Both the position numbers and the translations under genes were made by a program. A DNA stretch of 30,499 nt from a virus. The notes beneath the pieces are model-generated. The model searched no databases and was not told the origin of the DNA. It saw only the letters and a list, made by a program, of their open reading frames with translations. The stretch covers positions 1 through 30,499 of the IMG/VR virus record IMGVR_UViG_3300031598_000016; one strand, given 5' to 3'. How positions within the stretch are numbered: the stretch's first letter is position 1; each line of letters starts with the position of its first letter. Positions 23,287 to 30,499 of this stretch are shown here, one piece after another.

Positions 23287-24383
23287 TAGTCGCCAATTAC
23301 CTCATCCGTCTCAACTACATCATCAATTCCCATATTTTTCATATCGTATTTTAATATAACTTTTTCACATATCTGTTCATAAACGAATGATTTAAAATCG
23401 GGATCTGATAGTTTTTCTCCGAACTCTTTTGATTGAAACTTGTGTTCTGCTCCTAAATGATCGGTTATAGTGTACCAAGCACCAGCTTGTTTTACTATAC
23501 TATGATCTTTCATCACTTTTAACCAACTACCTACATCATCAATTCCACTCTCAAAGTATAGAGGGAACTCACAACTTCTCAAAGGTGGACCTAAACGGTT
23601 CTTGATAACTTGTGCAAGTATCGTCATACCAATTGTATTCTTCTTAGCATCCTTGATTTGACCTTTATTCTTCACTCTGATTCTTGTAGATGCGTGGAAT
23701 GGTAATGCTTTACCACCACTTGTAGTCCAAGGATCTCCAAACATAACACCAAGTTTTTGTCTTAACTGATTTGTAAACACAAGAGCTACTTTCTGTCTAC
23801 CAATCATTTGTGTTATTTTTCTCATAGCTTTAGATATGATGATAGCTTTACTCGTAGCCCAACCATCCTTATCAAAGTCAGCTTCCATCTCTACATTTGT
23901 TGATGCAGCTGCAAGTGAATCTACAAGAATGGTTACTAACCTATCTTTATCTGATTCTCTTACTTTTGCAACAATCTCTTCTATTGCTTGGAATATATCC
24001 TCTACAGTTTCTAAATGCAAATACAACATACTATTGATATCAACACCAATTACCTTTAGAAAATCTTGACTTACTGCAGTTTCAGTATCAATGTAAACTG
24101 CTACACCACCTTTTTTCTGAGTCTCAGCTAAAAGATGTGCACCAACCAAAGATTTACCACTTGATTCCAACCCATTGATTTCTGTAATTCTACCTACAGC
24201 AATTCCACCATTAGGTTTATTAGCAATTGCTAAATCTAATAATGTAGAACCTGTTGAAATAAAGTCTTTTATATCTGTAGGTGTTGTATCAGAACCATCA
24301 AGAAAGTAAGCGACTTTAGTATCTTTGAAAGTTTTATTTAAACTAGCGGCAAGTTGCCCTGCCAATTCGTCTCTTGTTGACAT
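23286..24383 (-). CDS. uvsX: RecA-like recombinase (T4 UvsX-like)
   Basis: The 365-residue protein has a RecA-type core: Walker A GLESSGKS (71-78), VYIDTETAVS, VTILVDSLAA (Walker B) and ALVFTNQLRQKLG (loop-2/sensor region). It forms filaments on ssDNA for recombination-dependent replication and interacts with gp32. The frame extends to 24443, but the ATG at 24383 has AGGAGA six bases upstream and gives the family-like start MSTRDELAGQ. The longer start would also run through the hairpin at 24412-24441. Confidence 0.93.
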   Translation of the reverse strand: MSTRDELAGQLAASLNKTFKDTKVAYFLDGSDTTPTDIKDFISTGSTLLDLAIANKPNGGIAVGRITEINGLESSGKSLVGAHLLAETQKKGGVAVYIDTETAVSQDFLKVIGVDINSMLYLHLETVEDIFQAIEEIVAKVRESDKDRLVTILVDSLAAASTNVEMEADFDKDGWATSKAIIISKAMRKITQMIGRQKVALVFTNQLRQKLGVMFGDPWTTSGGKALPFHASTRIRVKNKGQIKDAKKNTIGMTILAQVIKNRLGPPLRSCEFPLYFESGIDDVGSWLKVMKDHSIVKQAGAWYTITDHLGAEHKFQSKEFGEKLSDPDFKSFVYEQICEKVILKYDMKNMGIDDVVETDEVIGD

Positions 24384-24411
24384 ATAATGTCTCCTAAATT
24401 TGTATAACATA

Positions 24412-24441
24412 GGGGAGCAAAAGTCGAAACTCTCACTCCCC
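24412..24441 (-). terminator. 13-bp hairpin with UUCG loop between gp32 and uvsX
   Basis: In the minus-strand transcript GGGGAGUGAGAGU pairs along its full length with ACUUUUGCUCCCC around a UUCG loop, giving 13 pairs, three of them G-U. There is no U-run after it, so it may be a processing or stability element, or a weak attenuator, and not a full terminator. UUCG-capped hairpins are known between T4 genes. It lies between the gp32 stop (24459) and the uvsX Shine-Dalgarno, where it could set the gp32:UvsX ratio. Confidence 0.75.
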
Positions 24442-24458
24442 AACTTATTAGTCTTCTA

Positions 24459-25217
24459 TTAGTTATTAAACAGATCGTCAAATGCTGCTGAAACATCCTC
24501 AGTTGATTTTACATCTTCTTTAACTTCGGATTTAGTTACAGATTGCTCTTCTGATTCTTCTTCGCCTTCTTCTGGATTCAACCAAGCATTAAGAACTTCA
24601 GTTAGTTCTTCGTAGGTTTGTTCCTGATATATCTCAGTAATATCCTTTTGATTGTCGATTAGATTCTCAAGAAGAGTAGCATCTTCCGTAATCGGGGTTT
24701 GATTTGGTTTAACCCTGATGTTTGTTTTTGGAAACGAAGCTCCAACTTCTTCTGCTGTCTTGAACTCTACCGTAATATCACGACCATTCATTGAGTCAGT
24801 AATATCACCATAATCAGGATCAGCAATAATGGAAAGCAGTTCTTGATAAACTGTTTTACCAAAACCCCAAAACTTAACACCTTGATTCTCTTCACCACGA
24901 ATTACTACAGGAGCAAACGTTCTCATTTTAGATTCGATCTTACGAGCTAATCGGTAGTCTTCCTTGTTACCCGAAGATTTGAGTTTTTGAGAAAACTCTT
25001 CGATTGGGTCAGGACGACCAAATGACATTGGTGAGAGATAAGATTTTCTACCTAAATCATAATGGAAAAATAACTCGATGAAAGGGTTGTCCTTATTGTG
25101 TTTATAAGGTACGATTCTTACTTGAGTTGTGCCGGGTGACGGCTTCCATAGATTTGAGGTACGATTGTTTGTGATTTGAAGTTGACCTAGACGCTTCTTC
25201 AGTGCGTTAATATCCAT
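24459..25217 (-). CDS. 32: Single-stranded DNA-binding protein (T4 gp32-like), without cysteines
   Basis: The 252-residue protein has the gp32 pattern: a basic N-terminal LAST-like start (MDINALKKRLGQLQ), an OB-fold core with FIELFFHYDLG and GVKFWGFGKTVYQELL, and an acidic C-terminal tail (about 205-252, many Glu and Asp, ending FDDLFNN) for partner binding. T4 gp32 holds a zinc ion with His and three Cys. Here the corresponding stretch reads LSPMSFGRPDPIEEF, and the protein has no cysteine at all, so the zinc site is missing. The ATG has AGGAGA upstream. It would coat ssDNA and organise UvsX and the replisome. Confidence 0.92.
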   Translation of the reverse strand: MDINALKKRLGQLQITNNRTSNLWKPSPGTTQVRIVPYKHNKDNPFIELFFHYDLGRKSYLSPMSFGRPDPIEEFSQKLKSSGNKEDYRLARKIESKMRTFAPVVIRGEENQGVKFWGFGKTVYQELLSIIADPDYGDITDSMNGRDITVEFKTAEEVGASFPKTNIRVKPNQTPITEDATLLENLIDNQKDITEIYQEQTYEELTEVLNAWLNPEEGEEESEEQSVTKSEVKEDVKSTEDVSAAFDDLFNN

Positions 25218-25291
25218 TAGATATCTCCTATTTGTTATTTATTAAGTTTAATTGTTTAATTGTTACTATTCTTTTTGTAACTGTTTTCATA

Positions 25292-25320
25292 CATATATAA
25301 GTATGATATATATTCTCCAA
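25292..25320 (-). promoter_or_regulatory. Candidate promoter of gp32
   Basis: Minus-strand -35-like TTGGAG (25315-25320), 17-base spacer, -10-like TATATG (25292-25297). Both hexamers are imperfect, but the stretch ATACTTATATATGTAT matches that of the gp45 promoter closely. The leader to the gp32 ATG at 25217 would be about 70 bases. Confidence 0.35.
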
Positions 25321-25328
25321 AATACAAT

Positions 25329-25751
25329 CTATTTTTGTTCAATATCAGATTTCCATGTTTTTGTATGTATTATTGAATATACCCTTGTTGGTATTTCATA
25401 CAGCCCCTCTTCGTTTGTTAATAACATACGATTTCTGTAGTTCTCCCAGGGTATTGGGAATGAGTTATCCAATACACCATTGTTCAATGTCTTCACTAAT
25501 TCATTAAGTGCGTTTATTGTGTACAATGAATTTGATTGTTTCTTTCTGTGTATAGAAATTGTATCTACTGAACTCTCAATATAATCATCAGTTGCTTCTA
25601 CATTATATGTGCATATCAATTGATGATAATCGTTCTCGTTCTGAAATACATATATCTTGCTAAATACTATATCATTACAAGCTATAATTAAATCTATTGT
25701 TTCGTATAATCTATTTCTTTTGCAAAATGTTGCTAATAATTGTGTTTTCAT
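25329..25751 (-). CDS. Hypothetical protein (140 aa)
   Basis: The product starts MKTQLLATFCKRNRLYETID and contains IYVFQNENDYHQLICTYNV, then SIHRKKQSNSLYTINALNEL. The latter reads like a beta strand, basic turn and helix. No catalytic or binding motif is recognised. The ATG at 25751 has AAAGGA upstream and follows the 803-residue gene by 16 bases. Its position just before gp32 suggests expression with replication genes. No function is assigned. Confidence 0.75.
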   Translation of the reverse strand: MKTQLLATFCKRNRLYETIDLIIACNDIVFSKIYVFQNENDYHQLICTYNVEATDDYIESSVDTISIHRKKQSNSLYTINALNELVKTLNNGVLDNSFPIPWENYRNRMLLTNEEGLYEIPTRVYSIIHTKTWKSDIEQK

Positions 25752-25767
25752 TTGTTTTCCTTTGAAA

Positions 25768-28179
25768 TCATTTTATTTTATTACCAGTTTTTGGATCTAT
25801 TCCTATGATAGCTGTAGGATTGGTATTTTCTGGAGATATTTTTTTCTTTGGTGGTTTTGCAATAGTAAAACCTTGATCACAACTAAAGTTCATTCCTGAT
25901 ATGATGTTTATACCATCCATCTCCTGAGTTTTATACTTACCACTACCTCTTATAATCTCTTTTGTATCTTTGTCTTGTTTTTGACCTTCTACTTTATGTG
26001 AAACATTACTGAATTTTTGATATTCTGTGTCTTTATTATTAATAGCAGCCATTGTTTTTCCATGAGCACAATGTTTCTTAAAACTCTCTTTCACTAATGC
26101 TAATTCTGGTTGTGTAAATCCTGCTTCAGTAAGTTTAGATTGATTTTTTTTCAAAAATGATTCAAATGCTTTTTCACCTGTTTTCATTCCATCTTCATAA
26201 ATCTCATCATATTGTTCTTCTGTCATAATACCATCACTCACAACTTGAGATTTAACAGTATCTCTTACTTTATCCAATTCACCTAAAACTTCTTGACTTG
26301 GTGGATAATCATCACCGTTATAAATTTTCTCATATGTGTCAAGTAATGATATTATAGAAGACCTTGTCTTTTTATTTTTATAAACGGTTTGCTTTACTTT
26401 TGCAGCAGATGATGACCTTGCTCCCTGATCATATTTAACACTTTCTCCACCAGATACTTCTACACTAACTAATATTTGTTGTATAGATTCTGCTACTTTC
26501 TGAGGATCTCTAGTATCGCCAGGATCTTTTAAAGCCCAAATATCTGTTACTTGAAAAGTTGCAGAAGCTGGTAATATACAATTAAACCCCTGAGATGCTC
26601 TGTGCATAAAAGTTATCGACTCTGCTACTTCTGCTCTCGAAGTCTTCATATCATCCAATTCATTCATTTTAACCAACATTATACCCATCTCTTCATTAAA
26701 TTGTTTTGATTTTTTTTGTTGTTCTTCGAAAGGTAACGATTCCCAATCAGGATCATCTAATGGATTTTTAATATTTTTAATATATTCTACTAATTCATAA
26801 TGTTCTTCTGTAAGTGGTGGGTGTGGTGGAATAGTTCTCTCTAAAGCCTTTTCTAATCCTTTAGAAACATCTTCTAAACATTGGCTAATAGCAGCTTGTC
26901 TTCCTTCGTGTGTAGTTAAATCACCATAATCAACCGCTTCTAAATCACCCTCTATTTCTGCTAATGAGTCAATTTGATCATTATATCTTCGTATTCCCAA
27001 CTCTGCACTTCTTGCTTTTCTTTTTGCATCTTCCTCAGACATATTCTGAGGCGGCCCCATCAACTTTTTCTCTACATCTTTCCTTTTTGGTACAGATCTT
27101 TTTACAAGTTTCTGACCTCCTATTGTAACTTCAGTAACTTTACCACTTGAATTTCTTTTTACAGCAACTTCTACTTTTTTTCTTTTTGTGTTGATAGTAG
27201 TAGGTGCCATTGCTGTTGATGAGGTTCTTGAATTTTTCGGCGATGCACTTTTTAAACCAATTGCTTCTCTAAATTTTTGTATCTCATCATAAGGCTTTTT
27301 GCCTTTTCCGCCTACCATCGTAACTTTTTTTCTTGCTTGCCTGGCTGGCTCATCATCACTAACTTTAGTAGGACCATATCTCCAATCGTTAGGTCTAACA
27401 TCTGCTAGATAAAATTCAGCACTACGTTTATTTTCATCAGGTTGACCCGATTGGTCTTTAACTGCTATCCATCTCCTCATAGCATTAATCTCATCATCTG
27501 ACATTTCATCTACTTTTTCATCTTTACATTTTTGAATAGCAGAGGCAATATTCTTTTTATCTTTATCAGGAATAACCGTTGATTCTTGAACAGAATCGTT
27601 AACATTATCAAGTCCATCGTGTACCTTGACTACACCTCTACTTGCAACACTTAAATCTAAATTAGGATTTTCAGGTTTTTTAGTAGGAACGGTGTTTTTA
27701 TCTAAACCCTGTTTTTTAAATTCTTTGGTTTGATTTTCTATTTTCTTTTTGATATTCTTATCAATTTTTGCTTTCTCTTGATTTTCTGTATCTTTTTCAG
27801 GTTCACCACCAGTCTCAGGATCTTCACTATCTTTATCTACTTTTGTGTGTGTACCTTTTTGTATTGCAGCATCTCTAGTCTCTTCTGACCCAAAGGTAGT
27901 AACTTTTCCACTTTGAGCTCGTGCTGTAAACTTACCTTCTGCTTCAGATACTCTTTCTTCTTCATCTTTACGATGTATTTCTCTTTCATTCCAAGCATTT
28001 TTTGGTCTTGGGATTCCTTCACCCAAAAGAGTTTTGATAGCATAGTCAACATCTTCTGTTAACATACCTTGTTCTATTAGATAGTTTTGCAGGGCATAAA
28101 CGTGTTGTTTATTATTGAAATCAGGCACTGCATAGTACCTGTCTGCAAAATCATTGAAAAAGTTTTTCCAATCAATCAT
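25768..28179 (-). CDS. Large hypothetical protein with a low-complexity charged region (803 aa)
   Basis: The N-terminal 55 residues form a compact module (WKNFFNDFADRYYAVPDF, then YALQNYLIEQGMLTEDVDYA). A highly charged, Glu/Lys/Asp-rich and probably disordered region follows to about residue 180. Basic segments come next (about 290-390, with RKKVTMVGGKGKKP and KRKKVEVAVKR), then a helical C-terminal half with ILPASATFQVTDIWALKD. I see no enzyme motif, membrane segment or coiled-coil repeat strong enough to name. The ATG overlaps the stop of the family A polymerase gene (TAATG). The size, disorder and basic stretches would fit an internal head or DNA-associated virion protein, but that is a guess. 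Confidence 0.8.
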   Translation of the reverse strand: MIDWKNFFNDFADRYYAVPDFNNKQHVYALQNYLIEQGMLTEDVDYAIKTLLGEGIPRPKNAWNEREIHRKDEEERVSEAEGKFTARAQSGKVTTFGSEETRDAAIQKGTHTKVDKDSEDPETGGEPEKDTENQEKAKIDKNIKKKIENQTKEFKKQGLDKNTVPTKKPENPNLDLSVASRGVVKVHDGLDNVNDSVQESTVIPDKDKKNIASAIQKCKDEKVDEMSDDEINAMRRWIAVKDQSGQPDENKRSAEFYLADVRPNDWRYGPTKVSDDEPARQARKKVTMVGGKGKKPYDEIQKFREAIGLKSASPKNSRTSSTAMAPTTINTKRKKVEVAVKRNSSGKVTEVTIGGQKLVKRSVPKRKDVEKKLMGPPQNMSEEDAKRKARSAELGIRRYNDQIDSLAEIEGDLEAVDYGDLTTHEGRQAAISQCLEDVSKGLEKALERTIPPHPPLTEEHYELVEYIKNIKNPLDDPDWESLPFEEQQKKSKQFNEEMGIMLVKMNELDDMKTSRAEVAESITFMHRASQGFNCILPASATFQVTDIWALKDPGDTRDPQKVAESIQQILVSVEVSGGESVKYDQGARSSSAAKVKQTVYKNKKTRSSIISLLDTYEKIYNGDDYPPSQEVLGELDKVRDTVKSQVVSDGIMTEEQYDEIYEDGMKTGEKAFESFLKKNQSKLTEAGFTQPELALVKESFKKHCAHGKTMAAINNKDTEYQKFSNVSHKVEGQKQDKDTKEIIRGSGKYKTQEMDGINIISGMNFSCDQGFTIAKPPKKKISPENTNPTAIIGIDPKTGNKIK

Positions 28180-29456
28180 TAAAATTTCTCCGTAATATCA
28201 GCAAGCTCATCATAGTTGTTTCCCCATGCAGCTTTAACTGGATACTTACCTCTTTCCAAAACTTCTTTTATTTCTGTAAGAAGTGGTAATCCATCATCTA
28301 TGTGCATATCAAAAAGGAATGAATCGTAACTATATAAAACTAACTTGCTCTTATATTTTCTCATCAACTTCCTTACATCCTTTATAACTAATACATTTGA
28401 TTCTGTCTCAAGTAACTGAATATAATAGTTAAACAACTTATTTGCGTTAAAATTATTTCCTCTTATTTCTCTACTATAAATATCGGATTTAATAAAATTT
28501 TCTTGTTTATATAGTTGCCAAAGTTTGTCTGTAAATTCTTTTACCTTACCAAAGTATTCTATATTCTCTGCTATCTCATCAGGAATAAAACCGTATAAAT
28601 ATTGGAATGAAAGAGTCTTTGCTTCTTTATAGGTTATGTCAAATAAATCTGCAAAGTGTTGGTGAACTGATTCGTCTGAAAATTTATAACCCACTTTATC
28701 TGCAATCAATCTCAAGTGATATGCATCATAATCAAACTCAACTAATTTACCTTTACCACCAAACCTACTAATAAACTTTGCTCTACTACCATCACTTTTG
28801 TTTAAGGCTGCGAAGTTGATTCCACCAAATCTGTTGGATGGACGACCTGTAGCCGTGAATGGATTATACTCTGAATACACAACCCCATCGGTTGTTTGTA
28901 ATCCATTTTTTTCAATGTATGTAAAGTTGTCAAACATATCGTTGTTGTATGTCAAGATGTCAGGGGTGGGGTATTTTGAGACGATAACCTGCATTTCTGT
29001 TGCTATCTTGTATAGGTGTGAGGTAAATGTCATTATGGGAATAGATGTATTTATATCTGTTTTTTCATAATGTTTCATATGATAATGTCGGATTATATCA
29101 TTAGAATGTAAATCCAATTTAGTTTTATCACCTGTATTCCAATAGTTCAGTAGATTTACATCGATAAGATTATTTAATCCTGTGAGATGGTATGTTTGTT
29201 TTTTATCAAGGGTGTATATTGGTTTATCTTTACGATTGAGAATACCCAAATCACCTATATTAAGACATAATGCGTCTGTGTGGTTGAATGGTAAGATATA
29301 ACATTTGCTATCAAGCATTAAAAAAACAAAGGATAGTTTTGTTTCTATCGGGTGTTTTTTGTGATCTATAGGAATTGGTATTGCTATGATTTCATCTGCT
29401 GATTCGTAATCATACAATAGAGCATTAAACTCTGAACTATTCTCTATGAATTTCAA
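28179..29456 (-). CDS. Divergent family A (Pol I-like) DNA polymerase palm protein
   Basis: The C-terminal ~230 of 425 residues carry the order of family A polymerase motifs. TATGRPSNRFGGINFAAL (201-218) matches the TGR...NLQNIP region. Motif A is DYDAYHLR (D242). The O-helix/motif B is KEAKTLSFQYLYG (277-289), keeping Lys280, Phe284 and Tyr288 (K758, F762, Y766 of E. coli Pol I). Motif C is LYSYDSF (D378). The two catalytic Asp are kept, but the motif A steric-gate Glu (E710) is His247 and HDE is YDS. The N-terminal ~180 residues resemble no exonuclease clearly. The start is TTG at 29456 with AAAGG seven bases upstream. A phage palm enzyme or inactive derivative acting beside gp43 is inferred. 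Confidence 0.8.
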   Translation of the reverse strand: MKFIENSSEFNALLYDYESADEIIAIPIPIDHKKHPIETKLSFVFLMLDSKCYILPFNHTDALCLNIGDLGILNRKDKPIYTLDKKQTYHLTGLNNLIDVNLLNYWNTGDKTKLDLHSNDIIRHYHMKHYEKTDINTSIPIMTFTSHLYKIATEMQVIVSKYPTPDILTYNNDMFDNFTYIEKNGLQTTDGVVYSEYNPFTATGRPSNRFGGINFAALNKSDGSRAKFISRFGGKGKLVEFDYDAYHLRLIADKVGYKFSDESVHQHFADLFDITYKEAKTLSFQYLYGFIPDEIAENIEYFGKVKEFTDKLWQLYKQENFIKSDIYSREIRGNNFNANKLFNYYIQLLETESNVLVIKDVRKLMRKYKSKLVLYSYDSFLFDMHIDDGLPLLTEIKEVLERGKYPVKAAWGNNYDELADITEKF

Positions 29457-29465
29457 TATATAACC

Positions 29466-29481
29466 TTTATTAGGTAATAAA
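29466..29481. repeat. 16-bp perfect palindrome upstream of the family A polymerase gene
   Basis: TTTATTA and TAATAAA flank two central bases, forming a perfect inverted repeat that ends at the Shine-Dalgarno of the TTG start at 29456. It could be an operator or a weak AU hairpin controlling translation. Short AT-only palindromes are common by chance in such AT-rich DNA. Confidence 0.35.
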
Positions 29482-29492
29482 TATTAAGCTTT

Positions 29493-30044
29493 TTACTGAA
29501 ACTCTACAAAATTATATATTTTCATACGGATTTGTGGGAATGTCTTCTCTGCGAATAAAACTGATTTTTGATTTAACATTTCCATCTCTAAGATGTCTCT
29601 ATTTAGAGACCAAGTTATTACTTGTTTAGTGTAGATAGAATCTGCTTCATTAAAACTTTTTTTAGAAACTTCAATTATTGACGAATTATCATCCGATGCT
29701 AACTTCATGAAATATCTTTTAAATGAACCTTTTTTATAATCTCCTTGAGTCGGTGTTACTTTTTCATTTTTAAAATACTTTGATACGGGTGGTTTCTGAG
29801 AGGTTGCTATTAAGTAACCCTCTTCTGGTGATAAGTTCTCTTTTCTAAAAAGTTCTTTTGAATATTTTTGTGGTGAACTTAAAGTTTGATAAATTACTCT
29901 TTTACTTTTAGTAATAATTTTATGGTATGGTGTTCCTACAGTAACAAATATATCTTCATTATCACCAAAAACAAATTCTCTGACAGATGTTATACCATCT
30001 GTTTCTATTCTTTCTACTGTTGGGTCGTTTTGTAATATAGCCAT
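29493..30044 (-). CDS. Hypothetical protein (183 aa), possibly virion-associated
   Basis: The product starts MAILQNDPTVERIETDGITS and looks beta-rich in its first half (VREFVFGDNEDIFVTVGTPYHKIITKSKRVIYQTL), with a mixed second half ending KIYNFVEFQ. No named motif is seen. The ATG at 30044 overlaps the stop of the upstream hub-like gene by one base. The context next to a baseplate-like C-terminus suggests a structural role, by position only. Confidence 0.7.
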   Translation of the reverse strand: MAILQNDPTVERIETDGITSVREFVFGDNEDIFVTVGTPYHKIITKSKRVIYQTLSSPQKYSKELFRKENLSPEEGYLIATSQKPPVSKYFKNEKVTPTQGDYKKGSFKRYFMKLASDDNSSIIEVSKKSFNEADSIYTKQVITWSLNRDILEMEMLNQKSVLFAEKTFPQIRMKIYNFVEFQ

Positions 30045-30499
30045 TATCTATTTGCTCCACTATTTATTTTACTAGCTTCGGATTTTACTTTTCCTTTTGG
30101 TTTTCCTGGAGTTGCGTCTATAGAGTTAGGTACACCATCATTATCCCAATCATCACTTGAAGGTGTTTTATTTGATTTTGATACTTCTTCTGGAGATTTT
30201 TGTTGACTATCCAACTCTTTCTTTAAATCAAACTGATAATCGCCAACTTTTCCAGCCATAGCTGTTAAATACTCTGAGAATGATAGGTATGGTGGTTTAT
30301 TCGCATCACCTTCTTTACCTTTAATAGAGTTAAATATATCTATCATCGTTGTAACGTCTGTTTTTTCATTATTATTTACACCCTTACCCATACCATAGTC
30401 TATTCTCATCAATCCTTTTATGGTTGTTTTCCAACTTCCAGCATCAATAGAATGACTGACATTTACTATTTGAAAAACAGTCATATCTCTATATCTTTG
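30044..30499 (-). CDS. C-terminal part of a baseplate-hub-like protein (partial at window edge)
   Basis: The frame is open from the window edge with no stop before the ATG at 30484, and reads RYRDMTVFQIVNVSHSIDAG across it. The downstream SGxW-type segment VNVSHSIDAGSWKTTIKGLMRI is typical of the last domain of phage tail hub and late-control proteins, so the visible 152 residues are most likely the C-terminus of a longer gene beginning outside the window. Near residue 111 (from the ATG) DDWDNDGVPNSID matches the D-x-D-x-D-G calcium-loop pattern seen in thrombospondin type 3-like repeats. The tail is basic and serine/lysine-rich. Confidence 0.55.
   Translation of the reverse strand, partial: QRYRDMTVFQIVNVSHSIDAGSWKTTIKGLMRIDYGMGKGVNNNEKTDVTTMIDIFNSIKGKEGDANKPPYLSFSEYLTAMAGKVGDYQFDLKKELDSQQKSPEEVSKSNKTPSSDDWDNDGVPNSIDATPGKPKGKVKSEASKINSGANR

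Noticed and set aside
1-30499. tRNA genes, CRISPR arrays, insertion sequences, attachment sites
   Set aside because: No cloverleaf, regularly spaced repeats, transposase or terminal inverted repeats were seen by eye; a tRNA-scanning program was not available.

Overview
The window is a piece of a large, AT-rich, T4-supergroup myovirus genome, probably from a marine phage. Every supported gene lies on the minus strand, so transcription runs from high to low coordinates. The evidence for a T4-like phage is a nearly complete replisome and recombination set: gp32 ssDNA-binding protein, UvsX recombinase, an RNase H/flap-type 5' nuclease, gp41 helicase, gp43 family B DNA polymerase, gp45 clamp, and the gp44/gp62 clamp loader. 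A B12-dependent ribonucleotide reductase sits inside this set. The host cannot be named from the sequence; the B12-dependent reductase means the infected cell must supply cobalamin.

Layout in transcription order: (a) 30499-29493, the C-terminal end of a baseplate-hub-like protein and an unrecognised, possibly virion gene. (b) 29456-25329, a family A (Pol I-like) polymerase palm gene, a large low-complexity protein of unknown function and a small unknown gene. (c) 25217-15232, the replication core: gp32, UvsX, 5' nuclease, a 59-residue basic gene, gp41, NrdJ-type RNR, gp43, gp45. (d) 15232-10985, a Mom-like acetyltransferase-fold gene, a small membrane protein, a GT-A-like glycosyltransferase, a deoxyribonucleotidase-like HAD enzyme, gp44, a zinc-ribbon gene and gp62. 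(e) 10992-8397, a second Mom-like gene, a Cas4/RecB-type nuclease with four cysteines, an unknown gene, a SLOG-family gene and a ribbon-helix-helix-like gene. (f) 8395-1, a carbohydrate cassette: two GT4 enzymes, two unrecognised genes, a GT2, a kinase/ParB-like/nucleotidyltransferase fusion, a GT-A enzyme, a small gene, a DegT-family aminotransferase and a partial gene.

Genes are tightly packed, often with TAATG, TAGTG, ATGA or GTGA stop/start overlaps. Three very similar sigma70-like promoters (TTGACA or TTGACT, 18-bp spacer, TATATT) precede the nuclease, the HAD gene and gp43. Looser ones precede gp45, gp32 and the ribbon-helix-helix gene. A 13-bp hairpin with a UUCG loop lies between gp32 and uvsX.

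The most notable observations are these. gp43 has no ATG, GTG or TTG start for its conserved N-terminus and instead has a well-placed Shine-Dalgarno and promoter in front of an ATA codon. A SLOG gene in a 430-base apparent gap also lacks any canonical start. A divergent family A polymerase is encoded alongside the family B gp43. There are two different Mom-like genes, suggesting DNA base modification. A three-part fusion protein sits inside the sugar cassette.
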